A stretch of 45,378 nucleotides of DNA from Micromonospora globispora (lineage in GTDB: Bacteria > Actinomycetota > Actinomycetes > Mycobacteriales > Micromonosporaceae): the NCBI RefSeq assembly GCF_003857015.1, contig NZ_QGGF01000367.1, positions 1-45,378 of the forward strand. Reading direction: 5' to 3'. Shown here piece by piece: positions 35,460-43,712 of the stretch (position 1 is the first letter of the stretch; every line of letters begins with the position of its first letter). Under the pieces are notes generated by a model, which ran no database searches, was not told the origin of the DNA, and was given only the letters and a program-made list of their open reading frames with translations. The position numbers were made by a program, and so were the translations under genes.

Positions 35460-36593
35460 TCACTCCCCCGGCGTCGACTTCGCGATCTGCATCAGGAACT
35501 CGATGTTGGTCCGGGACTGCTTGAGCCGGTCCAGCAGGAGGTCGAGCGCCGCCTGCGAGTCCAGCGAGTGCAGCACCTTGCGGAGCTTGTGGACGATCGC
35601 CAGCTCCTCCGGCGCGAGCAGGACCTCCTCCTTGCGGGTGCCGGAGGGGTTGATGTCGATCGCCGGGAAGACCCGCTTGTCGGCGATCTTCCGGTCCAGC
35701 TTGAGCTCGGCGTTACCGGTGCCCTTGAACTCCTCGAAGATGACCGTGTCCGCCATGGACCCGGTCTCCACCAGGGCGGTGGCGAGGATGGTCAGCGAGC
35801 CGCCGTTCTCGATGTTGCGGGCCGCACCGAGGAACCGCTTCGGCGGGTAGAGCGCGGTGGAGTCGATACCACCCGACATGATCCGGCCGCTGGCCGGCGC
35901 TGCCAGGTTGTACGACCGACCGAGCCGGGTCACCGAGTCGAGCAGCACGACCACGTCGTGCCCCAGCTCGACCAGACGCTTCGCCCGCTCGATCGCCAGC
36001 TCCGCCACCGTCGTGTGGTCCTGCGGCGGCCGGTCGAACGTGGCCGCGATGACCTCGCCCTTCACCGACCGAGACATGTCGGTGACCTCTTCCGGCCGCT
36101 CGTCCACCAGCACCACCATCAGGTGGCACTCCGGGTTGTTGCGGGTGATCGCGTTCGCGATCGCCTGCAGCACCATCGTCTTACCCGCCTTCGGCGGCGA
36201 GACGATCAGCGCCCGCTGACCCTTACCGATCGGCATCACCAGGTCGATGACCCGCGTGGTCAGGATGTGCGGCTCGGTCTCCAGCCGCAGCCGCTCCTGC
36301 GGGTACAGCGGAGTGAGCTTGTAGAACTCCGGACGACGCTTCGCCTCCTCCGGCTCCATCCCGTTGATGGTGTCGAGCCGGACCAGCGGGGCTTGTCGGC
36401 CGCTGCTCGCCGTCCCGGGGCGCACGGCGCCGGTGATGGCGTCACCGCGGCGCAGGCCGTACTTCTTGATCGAGACATCGGAGACGTAGACGTCGTTCGG
36501 GGCCGGCAGGTAGCCGTGGATCCGGACGAAGGCGCGATAGTTGTCGACGTCGATGATGCCGGCCACCGGGACGAGGGTGGTGTCAGTGTTCAT
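35460..36593 (-). CDS. rho: Transcription termination factor Rho, short form
   Basis: A 377-residue hexameric RNA helicase. It begins almost directly at the cold-shock/primary RNA-binding domain ([23 protein letters not shown]) and has a complete motor: P-loop SPPKAGKT (132-139), [10 protein letters not shown], Walker B VVVLLDS (214-220), [12 protein letters not shown]-loop region and the R-loop KGTGNAE (290-296). The N-terminal helix bundle and the long Arg/Asp-rich insertion of typical actinobacterial Rho (about 600-700 residues) are missing. No remnant is found in any upstream frame. The ATG at 36593 has AAAGG 6-7 nt upstream. It stands at the expected rho locus but may be a paralogue. A C-rich leader precedes it. 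Confidence 0.92.
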   Translation of the reverse strand: MNTDTTLVPVAGIIDVDNYRAFVRIHGYLPAPNDVYVSDVSIKKYGLRRGDAITGAVRPGTASSGRQAPLVRLDTINGMEPEEAKRRPEFYKLTPLYPQERLRLETEPHILTTRVIDLVMPIGKGQRALIVSPPKAGKTMVLQAIANAITRNNPECHLMVVLVDERPEEVTDMSRSVKGEVIAATFDRPPQDHTTVAELAIERAKRLVELGHDVVVLLDSVTRLGRSYNLAAPASGRIMSGGIDSTALYPPKRFLGAARNIENGGSLTILATALVETGSMADTVIFEEFKGTGNAELKLDRKIADKRVFPAIDINPSGTRKEEVLLAPEELAIVHKLRKVLHSLDSQAALDLLLDRLKQSRTNIEFLMQIAKSTPGE

Positions 36594-36633
36594 CGGGTGC
36601 CTTTCGGTGGAGGCGTACCGGCTCGCGACCGCT

Positions 36634-36675
36634 GTCGGGCGGGTATGGACGGGCCGGTGTGGGTGGTGGTGAGGG
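36634..36675 (-). promoter_or_regulatory. C-rich, G-poor (rut-like) segment in the rho leader
   Basis: Over 42 nt of the minus strand there are 26 C and only 5 G, in C-A-C-C-type runs, ending about 40 nt before the rho ATG. Such C-over-G bubbles are the known loading sites of Rho, and rho genes are often autoregulated this way. Confidence 0.45.
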
Positions 36676-37044
36676 CCGGCGCGGTGCGCGCATCGGCCGC
36701 CCCGCGATGGCCGCGGCGCCACAGAAACGACGCGGCGGTTCGCCGGCGAAGTCGACGCCGCCCACGGCGAAGGCCGCCGCGATGTGGGACGACGTCGGCT
36801 GGTCGCCGTGACGGGTGCGGCGGGATCGCCGTACCGGCAGGAACGGGACCGGTGGGAGGGACGACGCACCGGCGCGGTGCAGGACCGGCTTCGGTGCGAT
36901 GAGGACTCCGGGTGGCGCCGAGCGCCGGCATCCGGGTCTTCCCGCAGGTTAGCTCCCGCCGGCCGGCAGGGCAAGCACCCCGGGGGTCCGGCTTCCGGCA
37001 GCCCTGCCACACCGGGCGACCGTCGCCGCACCGGCAACGGCCCG

Positions 37045-37073
37045 TTGGGTCCGGGCCAGGCCGGCGTTACAGT
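37045..37073 (+). promoter_or_regulatory. Putative housekeeping promoter of the MEDS operon
   Basis: TTGGGT (37045-37050), a 17-nt spacer and TACAGT (37068-37073) lie 30 nt upstream of the GTG at 37104. Both boxes fit the SigA/HrdB pattern TTGnnn-17-TAnnnT. Confidence 0.55.
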
Positions 37074-37103
37074 GAGGGACGCGCCGACCGGAAGGCCATC
37101 AGA

Positions 37104-37964
37104 GTGACTGCTCCGACGGTGGTCGACCAGGTCAACCTGGGAGACCACGTCTGCTGGACCCACGACGACGAGAGCGAGGCTCTCGACGCCGTCGGCCGCT
37201 TCGCCGCCACCGGTCTTCGGCTCGGCCACAAGGTCATCTGCTTCACGAACGCCTCCACCCCGCAGGCGGTGCGGACCCACCTGGAGGCCGCGGGTGTGCC
37301 GACCGAGGCGGCGGTGGCTGCCGGCCAGCTGCGCATCCAGCCCGCGGTGGAGCACTACCCGACCGGGCGCCGGCTGGTCCCGCAGCCCCTTCTCGCGGCC
37401 CTCGTCGAGGAGGTCACCCGGGCGCAGCGGGAGGGCTACTCCGGTCTCCGGCTGGCCGGTGACATGGCGTGGGTGGTGGGCAGCGGCACCACCCTCGACG
37501 ACCTGTGCCGGTACGAGGCGCACGCCAACCGGTTGTTCGTGGACGGTCAGGTCGCCGGCATGTGCCTGTACGACCGGCGGCTCTTCCCGGCCGAGCAGCT
37601 ACGGGCGGTCGCGGCCGCGCATCCGGCGACCGCCGGACCACAGGCGGACCGGAACTGGACGCCGCTGCTGCGAACGTACCGCACGACGGACCCGCCGGGG
37701 CTGCGGTTGGTGGGGCAGGTGGACCGGAGCAACCGGGAGGCGTTCGCCGCCCTGCTCGCCGGCCTGACCCGCGAGGCCCCGGCCGACCGGCCGGTGGTGG
37801 TCGACGTCTCCGAGCTGAGCTTCGCCGACGTCGGTGCCGCCGCCGCCCTGGCCCGCGCGGACCGGGACGCCGCCGGGGGCGTACGGCTGGTGGGGTGTCG
37901 GCCGGCGCTGCGCCGGCTGCTCGGCCTGCTCCGCGACGGTGGCCCCGTGGAGCGGGCCGGATGA
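37104..37964 (+). CDS. MEDS domain and STAS domain protein
   Basis: A 286-residue cytoplasmic regulator. Residues about 8-185 are a MEDS (DcmR-like sensory) domain: LGDHVCWTHDDESEALDAVGRFAATGL, VICFTNAST, GYSGLRLAGDMAWVVG and a late YEAHANRLF. Residues about 200-280 are a STAS domain (LRLVGQVDRSNREAFAALL, VVVDVSELSFADVGAAAAL) as in anti-anti-sigma factors. The usual phosphorylated Ser after the conserved Asp (F-x-D-S-S-G) is replaced: here F-A-D-V-G-A. The GTG at 37104 has GGAAGG 8 nt upstream. It overlaps the next gene by 4 nt (ATGA), forming an operon with a partner MEDS-ATPase. The ligand sensed is unknown. Confidence 0.85.
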   Translation: MTAPTVVDQVNLGDHVCWTHDDESEALDAVGRFAATGLRLGHKVICFTNASTPQAVRTHLEAAGVPTEAAVAAGQLRIQPAVEHYPTGRRLVPQPLLAALVEEVTRAQREGYSGLRLAGDMAWVVGSGTTLDDLCRYEAHANRLFVDGQVAGMCLYDRRLFPAEQLRAVAAAHPATAGPQADRNWTPLLRTYRTTDPPGLRLVGQVDRSNREAFAALLAGLTREAPADRPVVVDVSELSFADVGAAAALARADRDAAGGVRLVGCRPALRRLLGLLRDGGPVERAG

Positions 37965-38911
37965 CCGCACCGACCGCTGGGCTGGTGGACGGCTTCGTCC
38001 ACGAGGGACTCTTCTACACCGACGCCGCGGGCCTGCTGGCGACCGCCGTGCCGTTCGTCGAGGACGGTCTCGCCGCCGGTGAGCCGGTGCTGGTGGCGAC
38101 GCCCGGGCCCCAGCTGGAGCTGATCCGCGCCGCGGTGGGGCCGACCGGGGACCGCGTCCGGTACGCGGACATGACCGAGGCGGGGCGCAACCCGGGTCGG
38201 ATCATCCCGTGGGTGCTCCAGGCGTTCGCCGACAAGCATCCCGGGCGTCGGGTGCGGATCATCGGCGAGCCGATCTGGGCCGGCCGCACCGAGCAGGAGT
38301 ACCCGGCCTGCGCGCAGCACGAGGCGTCGATCAACTGGGCGTTCGCCGGCCGCGACGCGAGCATCCTCTGCCCGTACGACGCGCGGTCGCTCGACGCCGG
38401 GGTGCTGGCGGAGGCGCGCTGCACCCACCCGGTGCTGGTCGACCGGAGTGGACGGCGGCGCAGTGGCGGCTACGCCCCGTCCGACGTGGTCGCCCGGCAC
38501 AACAGGCCGCTGCCCGTCCCGCCCGAGGCGGTGGCCGCGCTCCGCTACGACCTGGAGACGTTGCCGCAGGTGCGCCGGTTCGTCGCGGACCACGCGGCCG
38601 GTGCCGGCCTGGACGCCGACCGGGTGGCCGACCTGCAGATCGCGGTGACCGAGCTGGCGACGAACAGCGTCGCACACGCCGGCGGCGGGGGGACCCTGCA
38701 GGTGTGGCGGACCGGTACGCATCTGGTCTGCGAGGTCCACGACGACGGCTGGCTGGCCGACCCGCTCGCCGGCCGGCTGGCGCCGGCGCACGACGGCATC
38801 GGCGGCCGCGGACTGGTCATCGTGCACGCCCTCTGTGACCTGGTCCTGGTGCACAGCACCGCGGCCGGCACCACGGTACGGCTGCACATGCTCCGGGCGG
38901 GGACGGCGTGA
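37961..38911 (+). CDS. MEDS domain and HATPase_c (anti-sigma-factor-like kinase) protein
   Basis: A 316-residue regulator. Residues about 8-175 are a second MEDS domain (HEGLFYTDAAGLLATAVPFVEDGL, YPACAQHEASINWAF, CPYDAR). Residues about 200-312 are a GHKL ATPase of the RsbW/SpoIIAB type: N-box VTELATNSVAHAG, G1 VHDDGWLADP, G2 GIGGRGL and the final TTVRLHM. There is no histidine-kinase dimerisation domain, so it acts as a serine-kinase-like anti-sigma factor or an ATP-binding switch. The preceding gene supplies a STAS partner and the two overlap by ATGA, which suggests a stoichiometric pair. Its own stop overlaps the trmO start. The regulated sigma factor is not in the window. Confidence 0.87.
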   Translation: MTAPTAGLVDGFVHEGLFYTDAAGLLATAVPFVEDGLAAGEPVLVATPGPQLELIRAAVGPTGDRVRYADMTEAGRNPGRIIPWVLQAFADKHPGRRVRIIGEPIWAGRTEQEYPACAQHEASINWAFAGRDASILCPYDARSLDAGVLAEARCTHPVLVDRSGRRRSGGYAPSDVVARHNRPLPVPPEAVAALRYDLETLPQVRRFVADHAAGAGLDADRVADLQIAVTELATNSVAHAGGGGTLQVWRTGTHLVCEVHDDGWLADPLAGRLAPAHDGIGGRGLVIVHALCDLVLVHSTAAGTTVRLHMLRAGTA

Positions 38912-39312
38912 GCGGGTACGCGGTGCGCCCGGTGGGCCGGGTGGCGTCCCCGCTCACCGATCCGGACCTGGCCCCGAAGCAGGGCGACGAGGGGGCGCCG
39001 GAGGCGTGGCTGGTCTTCGACGAGGCGTACGCCCCGGCGCTGCGTGACCTGCGACCCGGCGCCGACGTGCTGGTGCTGACCTGGCTGGACCGGGCCCGGC
39101 GGGATGTGCTGGTCGTCCAGCCGCGCGGAGACCGGTCCCGCCCGGAGACCGGTGTCTTCAGCACCCGTTCCCCGCACCGGCCGAACCCGATCGGGCTGCA
39201 CCGGGTCCGGGTGCGCGAGGTGGACGGCCTGCGGGTGCGGGTGGCCGACCTCGAGGCACTGGACGGCACCCCGGTGCTGGACGTCAAGCCGGTGCTCGAC
39301 GGCGAGCGCTGA
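38908..39312 (+). CDS. trmO: TrmO/TsaA-family tRNA (t6A37) methyltransferase
   Basis: A 134-residue protein of the TsaA/TrmO beta-barrel family, which uses SAM to N6-methylate t6A at tRNA position 37. The signature block STRSPHRPNPIGLHRVRVREV is intact, as is the PEAWLVFDEAYAPAL region; the final LDVKPVLD motif is the usual family end. It is shorter than E. coli TrmO (about 235) and close to the archaeal and actinobacterial single-domain forms. The GTG at 38908 overlaps the upstream stop (GTGA), so it is co-translated with the MEDS-ATPase gene. A tRNA-methyl role is inferred from family. Confidence 0.86.
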   Translation: MSGYAVRPVGRVASPLTDPDLAPKQGDEGAPEAWLVFDEAYAPALRDLRPGADVLVLTWLDRARRDVLVVQPRGDRSRPETGVFSTRSPHRPNPIGLHRVRVREVDGLRVRVADLEALDGTPVLDVKPVLDGER

Positions 39313-39359
39313 GCCCGGCGGGGCGGGCCGGCCCGAGGACCGGCCAAGCCGCCCGGCTC
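39311..39359. terminator. Bidirectional hairpin between trmO and MBL genes
   Basis: An outer 11-bp stem with one mismatch (39311-39321 with 39349-39359) and an inner GGCCGG/CCGGCC stem (39326-39331 with 39340-39345) span the whole 45-nt gap and reach into both stop codons. Confidence 0.55.
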
Positions 39360-39987
39360 AGTGCCCCCGGGCGATCCACTCGTCGAGGTGGGGCGCCTCG
39401 TCGGCGATGGTGGTGCTGTCGCCGTGCCCGGTGCGCACGACCGTCCCGGGCGGCAGGGTGAGCAACCGGCTCCGGATCGACGCGATGATGGTGCCGAAGT
39501 CGCTGTAGGAGCGACCGGTGGCACCCGGTCCACCGGCGAAGAGGGTGTCGCCGGTGAAGACGACGCCGAGCTCGGGGGCGTAAAAGCTGCACGCGCCGGG
39601 GCTGTGACCGGGGGTGTGCAGCACCCGCAGCGTCGTACCGGCCACCTCGACGTCCGCCCCGTCGGCCAGTTCCCCGTCCGGCGGGGTGTCGGGGTGGACC
39701 ATGTCCCAGAGCACCCGGTCGGCCGGGTGCAGCAGCACCGGCGCGCCGGTGGCCCGGGCCAGTTCCGGCGCCACCCGGACGTGGTCGTCGTGGGCGTGGG
39801 TGGCCAGGATGGCGACCACCCGGCGGCCCCCGACGACCCGGCGGATGGCGGCCACGTCGTGCGGCGCGTCGATGACGACGCACTCGGCCTCGTCGCCGAC
39901 CACCCAGACGTTGTTGTCGACGTCGAAGGTCTGGCCGTCGAGGGAGAAGGTGCCGGAGGTGACGGTGTGGTCGACGCGGGCGGTCAC
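39358..39987 (-). CDS. MBL-fold hydrolase linked to mycothiol-dependent formaldehyde oxidation
   Basis: A 209-residue metallo-beta-lactamase-fold protein. The metal motif is THAHDDH (His64, His66, Asp68, His69), then [13 protein letters not shown] with His, GDTLFAGG with the bridging Asp and GHGDST near the end. It resembles the glyoxalase II branch and the mycobacterial Rv2260 protein, which is paired with the mycothiol formaldehyde dehydrogenase. A thioester-hydrolase role on S-formylmycothiol would complete the pathway, but this is inferred. The GTG at 39987 overlaps the mscR stop by 4 nt (GTGA). Confidence 0.9.
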   Translation of the reverse strand: MTARVDHTVTSGTFSLDGQTFDVDNNVWVVGDEAECVVIDAPHDVAAIRRVVGGRRVVAILATHAHDDHVRVAPELARATGAPVLLHPADRVLWDMVHPDTPPDGELADGADVEVAGTTLRVLHTPGHSPGACSFYAPELGVVFTGDTLFAGGPGATGRSYSDFGTIIASIRSRLLTLPPGTVVRTGHGDSTTIADEAPHLDEWIARGH

Positions 39988-41072
39988 GGGAAGACCACCA
40001 CCGAGCGCAGCACGTCGCCCTGGTGCATCCGGCTGAACGCCTGCTCGACCTGGTCCAGGGCGATCTCCTCGGTGACGAAGGCGTTCAGGTCGAGGCGGCC
40101 CTGCAGGTAGAGCTCGGTGAGCAGCGGGAAGTCCCGGCTGGGCAGGCAGTCGCCGTACCAGCTGGACTTGAGGGCGCCGCCGCGGCCGAACACGTCCAAC
40201 AGCGGCAGCTCGATCCTCATCTCCGGGGTCGGTACGCCGACCAGCACGACGGTGCCGGCCAGGTCGCGGGCGTAGAACGCCTGCTTCCAGGTCTCCGGCC
40301 GGCCGACCGCGTCGATCACCACGTCGGCACCGAAGCCGCCGGTGGCCGCCCGGATCGCCTCGACCGGGTCGTCGTCGGAGGCGTTGACGGTGTGCGTGGC
40401 GCCGAACTCGCGGGCCCAGTCGAGCTTGCGGGAGTCGGTGTCCACCGCGATGATCGTCGTCGCGCCGGCGAGCGCGGCACCGGCCACCGCGGCGTCCCCG
40501 ACGCCGCCGCAGCCGATCACGGCGACCGAGTCGCCCCGGGTCACCTGCCCGGTGTTCATCGCGGCGCCGAGGCCGGCCATCACGCCGCAGCCGAGCAGGC
40601 CGACGGCGGCGGGCCGGGCCCGCGGGTCCACCTTGGTGCACTGCCCGGCGTGGACCAGCGTCTTCTCGGCGAAGGCGCCGATGCCCAGCGCGGGCGACAG
40701 CTCGGTGCCGGCGGTGAGGGTCATCTTCTGCGCCGCGTTGTGGGTGTTGAAGCAGTACCAGGGGCGACCCCGACGACAGGCCCGGCAGACACCGCAGACG
40801 GCGCGCCAGTTGAGCACCACGAAGTCGCCGGGCGCCACCCCGGTGACGCCCTCCCCCACCTGCTCCACGATGCCGGCGGCCTCGTGCCCGAGCAGGAACG
40901 GGTACTCGTCGGTGATGCCACCCTCCCGGTAGTGCAGGTCGGTGTGGCACACCCCGCAGGACTGGACGCGGACGACCGCCTCGCCCGGACCCGGGTCCGG
41001 CACCACGATCGTGGTCACCTCCACCGGCGCCCCCTTGCGCCGCGACACGACTCCCCGGACTTCCTGGCTCAC
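39984..41072 (-). CDS. mscR: S-(hydroxymethyl)mycothiol dehydrogenase
   Basis: A 362-residue zinc alcohol dehydrogenase that oxidises the formaldehyde-mycothiol adduct and can reduce S-nitrosomycothiol. Catalytic zinc ligands lie in SCGVCHTDL and GHEAAG; the structural zinc loop is [15 protein letters not shown] with four cysteines. The NAD site is [11 protein letters not shown]. Sequence follows M. tuberculosis AdhE2 (Rv2259) closely, including [18 protein letters not shown] and [14 protein letters not shown]. The GTG at 41072 is chosen because AGGAGGGG lies 3-8 nt upstream; a longer in-frame reading to 41204 is not family-like. It implies that the host makes mycothiol. Confidence 0.93.
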   Translation of the reverse strand: MSQEVRGVVSRRKGAPVEVTTIVVPDPGPGEAVVRVQSCGVCHTDLHYREGGITDEYPFLLGHEAAGIVEQVGEGVTGVAPGDFVVLNWRAVCGVCRACRRGRPWYCFNTHNAAQKMTLTAGTELSPALGIGAFAEKTLVHAGQCTKVDPRARPAAVGLLGCGVMAGLGAAMNTGQVTRGDSVAVIGCGGVGDAAVAGAALAGATTIIAVDTDSRKLDWAREFGATHTVNASDDDPVEAIRAATGGFGADVVIDAVGRPETWKQAFYARDLAGTVVLVGVPTPEMRIELPLLDVFGRGGALKSSWYGDCLPSRDFPLLTELYLQGRLDLNAFVTEEIALDQVEQAFSRMHQGDVLRSVVVFP

Positions 41073-41218
41073 GGTCCCCTCCTGCCCTGGTCGGTGATCA
41101 CGCTCCCTGGCGAAACTACCGCCGATCACGCTCGTCGGCCCACCGGTGAACGGCCGGTTATCCCGGCCGCTGCCGGGTACGCGGGGGAAACGTCTGTCCG
41201 GCACCGACGGGAGTGATC

Positions 41219-41635
41219 ATGAAGCTGACGCACTGGCCGTTGCGCCTCGCCACGGGGGCATTCATCCTCAACTCCGGCCTCGGCAAGCGCACCCTCGAGG
41301 GGGAGGCCGCCGCGGGAATGCACGGCATGGCGGTGGGCGCGATCCCGCAGCTCAAGCAGTTCGAGCCGGACCGCTTCGCGAAGCTGCTGTCCCGCAGCGA
41401 GATCGCCCTGGGTGCCGCCCTGCTCACCCCGTTCGTGCCGTCGCTCTTCGCCGGTCTGGGGCTGGCCGCGTTCGGTGCGGGGCTGGTGCAGCTCTATCTG
41501 AAGACACCCGGGATGCGGCAGCCGCACAGCCTGAAGCCGAGCGAGGCGGGCATCGGCCTGGCCAAGGACGTCTGGCTGGTCGGTGCCGGGCTCACCCTGG
41601 CGCTGGATTCGGTGACCCACCGGCGGCGCCGCTGA
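41219..41635 (+). CDS. DoxX-like membrane protein
   Basis: A 138-residue protein with three to four hydrophobic stretches (near residues 8-22, 60-90 and 112-130) and a basic C-terminus (HRRRR). The layout and LRLATGAFILNSGLGK start suggest a DoxX-like small membrane protein; the assignment is weak. The ATG at 41219 has GGGAG 5 nt upstream and is preferred to a GTG two codons earlier. It is transcribed divergently from mscR over a 146-nt gap, so a role near formaldehyde or thiol stress is possible but unproven. Confidence 0.65.
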   Translation: MKLTHWPLRLATGAFILNSGLGKRTLEGEAAAGMHGMAVGAIPQLKQFEPDRFAKLLSRSEIALGAALLTPFVPSLFAGLGLAAFGAGLVQLYLKTPGMRQPHSLKPSEAGIGLAKDVWLVGAGLTLALDSVTHRRRR

Positions 41636-41641
41636 CCGGGT

Positions 41642-41662
41642 CGGCCCCGCTACACGGGGCCG
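41642..41662. terminator. Bidirectional hairpin between DoxX-like and MFS genes
   Basis: CGGCCCCG (41642-41649) pairs with CGGGGCCG (41655-41662) around CTACA, between two convergent stops. Confidence 0.6.
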
Positions 41663-41674
41663 GCCACTGAACTG

Positions 41675-42979
41675 TCAGGCACCCGCCACGGCCGGGACCG
41701 GCGTGGCGGCGCGCTCGGCGGCGTGCCGCCGGCGGGCGGCGTTGCGGTATCGCAGCACCTGGACCGCACCGAGGCCCCAGAGCAGGTACTGCACCGCGAA
41801 CGCCCAGCGGAACGCGTCCAGCGTCGGGGCCGAGTGGCCGGCGGGGGTGGTCAGGTCGAGGACCACCCCGATGGCCAGGATCAGGACCATGGAGGCGACG
41901 AAGCCGCCGACGTTGACGATTCCGGTGGCGCTGCCGATCCGGTGGACCGGGTTGGAGGTGCGGGCGTAGTCGAAGCCGATCACCGAGCCGGGGCCGTTGA
42001 CGGCGAGGACGATCACCAGGGTCACCAGCAGCCAGTGCGGCGCGGGCCCGGGCCAGGCAAGTACCACCGCCCAGACCGCCGCGGTGCCGGCGGTGATCGC
42101 GAAGACCACGACGGAGCGGTGGAACGGGTGCCGGGCGCAGAGGTGCGCGATCACCGGGCCGCACACCAGGGTCGCGACGGTCATCAGGGTCAGCAGGGTG
42201 GCGGCCGCGGTCGGGCTCAGCCCCTGCCCCTGCACCAGGAACGGGTAGCCCCACAGCAGCGCGAAGACCGCGCCGGAGAACTGGGTGACGAAGTGGGACC
42301 AGAGCCCCAGCCGGGTGCCGGGCTGCGCCCAGGCGTCGGCGAGCTGCCGGCGTACGGTGGCCAGGGTGGGGGCGACGGCGGTGACGTGCTCGGCGAGCGG
42401 GGTGTCCCGCACCGCGACGAGCACCAGCAGCAGCACCGTCGCGCCGAGCGCCGCGGCGGTCAGGAACGCGGGGGTCCAGCCGGCGTGGTGCAGCAGCGCC
42501 ACCAGGGGTACGGCGCCGAGGACCGCGCCGAGCTGACCGATGGTGCCGGTGAGCTGCACCAGCAGCGGGTTACGCCGTCCCGGGAACCAGAACGCCACGA
42601 TGCGGAGCACGCTGATGAAGGTCATCGCATCGCCGAGGCCGACCAGGACGCGGGCGGCGACGGCGAGGCGTACGTCGGTGGCGACAGCGAAGCAGAGCTG
42701 CCCGGCGACCATGAGCGACCCGCCGGCGAGCAGCAGCCGCCGCGAGCCGAAGCGGTCGAGCAGCACCCCGACCGGGACCTGCATGGCGGCGTACACGGCG
42801 AGCTGGGCGACGGAGAAGGTGGCCAGCGCCGAGGCGTTGATGTGGAACCGCTCGGCGGCGTCCACCCCGGTCACGCCGAGCGAGCTGCGGTGGAACACCG
42901 CCGCCACGTAGGCGGTGACGGCGACCCCGAAGACCAGGGCGGCGGAGCGGCGCGGGGTCACGGTGGGCCCGGCGCTCAC
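41675..42979 (-). CDS. MFS transporter
   Basis: A 434-residue major facilitator with twelve predicted membrane helices. The A-motif-like loop GVLLDRFGSRRLLL lies between helices 2 and 3, and RVLVGLGDAMTFISVLRI follows in helix 4-5. The central cytoplasmic loop (about residues 205-240) separates two six-helix halves. The GTG at 42979 overlaps the stop of the GntR gene by 4 nt (GTGA), so the regulator and transporter are one operon. This favours a transporter for the small carboxylate or sugar acid sensed by the FCD-type regulator. The exact substrate is not deducible. Confidence 0.92.
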   Translation of the reverse strand: MSAGPTVTPRRSAALVFGVAVTAYVAAVFHRSSLGVTGVDAAERFHINASALATFSVAQLAVYAAMQVPVGVLLDRFGSRRLLLAGGSLMVAGQLCFAVATDVRLAVAARVLVGLGDAMTFISVLRIVAFWFPGRRNPLLVQLTGTIGQLGAVLGAVPLVALLHHAGWTPAFLTAAALGATVLLLVLVAVRDTPLAEHVTAVAPTLATVRRQLADAWAQPGTRLGLWSHFVTQFSGAVFALLWGYPFLVQGQGLSPTAAATLLTLMTVATLVCGPVIAHLCARHPFHRSVVVFAITAGTAAVWAVVLAWPGPAPHWLLVTLVIVLAVNGPGSVIGFDYARTSNPVHRIGSATGIVNVGGFVASMVLILAIGVVLDLTTPAGHSAPTLDAFRWAFAVQYLLWGLGAVQVLRYRNAARRRHAAERAATPVPAVAGA

Positions 42980-43638
42980 CGCAGGTTCCGCAGCACGTTC
43001 GCGGCGTTGTCGATGTGCGCGCCGACGGCGTCGAGCCAGGCGGCTGGGTCGTCGCTGTCGAGGGCGGCGAGCTGGGCGGCGTGCTCGGCGAGGACCACCT
43101 CGGCCCAGCCGGGCGAGAGCCGGAAACCGGCCTCGCCCATCCGGAGCTGCCGGTCGCGCAGCCGGTGGTACAGCTCGGCGAGGATCTCGTTGCCGGCCGC
43201 CTCCACGACGGTGGCGTGGAACGCGCGGTCGGCGGCCATCAGCGCGGTGACGTCCCCGGCGGCGTACGCCCGGCGCATCTCGGTCAGCCAGCGGGCCAGG
43301 TCGGCCCGGATCTCGGCCCGGCGCGGCCAGACCCGCTCGGCGGCGTGCAGCTCGACCAGCCGGCGTGCCTCGATGACGTCGGCGATCTCCCGGGCGGAGA
43401 CCGGCCGGATCAGCGCGCCGCGCTTCGGGTAGAGGGCGACAAGCCCTTCTGCCTCCAGCCGCAGCAGCGCCTCGCGGACGGGGGTGCGGGAGACACCCGC
43501 CGCCTCGGCAATCTCACCCTCGCTGATCAGCAGACCGCCCGGGTAGACCTGCTCGAGGATCGCCTGCTTGAGGTGCTGGTACGCCCGCTCGGCGGCCGAG
43601 GGCCCGGCGGCCCGCGGGGAGGCGGTGGGATGCGTCAT
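42976..43638 (-). CDS. GntR family regulator (FadR subfamily, FCD domain)
   Basis: A 220-residue transcription factor. The N-terminal winged helix reads AYQHLKQAILEQVYPGG and ISEGEIAEAAGVSRTPVREALLRLEAEGLV. The C-terminal FCD domain has RRLVELHAAERV, DRAFHATVVEAAGN and a later EHAAQLAAL, with Asp and His residues that usually bind a metal and an organic acid. The ATG at 43638 (MTHPTASP) is used; a 22-codon upstream extension is unlikely. An inverted repeat lies directly upstream, probably its own operator. It is translationally coupled to the MFS gene. Confidence 0.92.
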   Translation of the reverse strand: MTHPTASPRAAGPSAAERAYQHLKQAILEQVYPGGLLISEGEIAEAAGVSRTPVREALLRLEAEGLVALYPKRGALIRPVSAREIADVIEARRLVELHAAERVWPRRAEIRADLARWLTEMRRAYAAGDVTALMAADRAFHATVVEAAGNEILAELYHRLRDRQLRMGEAGFRLSPGWAEVVLAEHAAQLAALDSDDPAAWLDAVGAHIDNAANVLRNLR

Positions 43639-43644
43639 GTATCT

Positions 43645-43661
43645 ATCCTGCGTCCCAGGAT
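43645..43661. promoter_or_regulatory. Candidate GntR operator
   Basis: ATCCTG-CGTCC-CAGGAT is a perfect 6-bp inverted repeat with a 5-nt spacer, 7-23 nt upstream of the GntR ATG. A -10-like TAGATA overlaps its ATG-proximal edge. Position suggests autoregulation. Confidence 0.45.
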
Positions 43662-43712
43662 CGAGCAGGCACGAGGCCGGGCGCCGAAAGGTGGCCCAGG
43701 CCACGTGCCGGA

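Larger units (their letters stand above)
36594..37103. other. 510-nt divergent intergenic region between rho and the MEDS operon
   Basis: No gene is supported on either strand. It contains the rho leader with a C-rich, G-poor stretch at 36634-36675 (minus strand) and, at the other end, the promoter of the MEDS operon at 37045-37073. The middle (about 36680-37040) shows nothing that I can identify. Confidence 0.6.

Noticed and set aside
36594-37103. Remnant of a Rho N-terminal domain upstream of rho
   Set aside because: All three minus-strand frames were read; none shows the helix-bundle or Arg/Asp-rich insertion.
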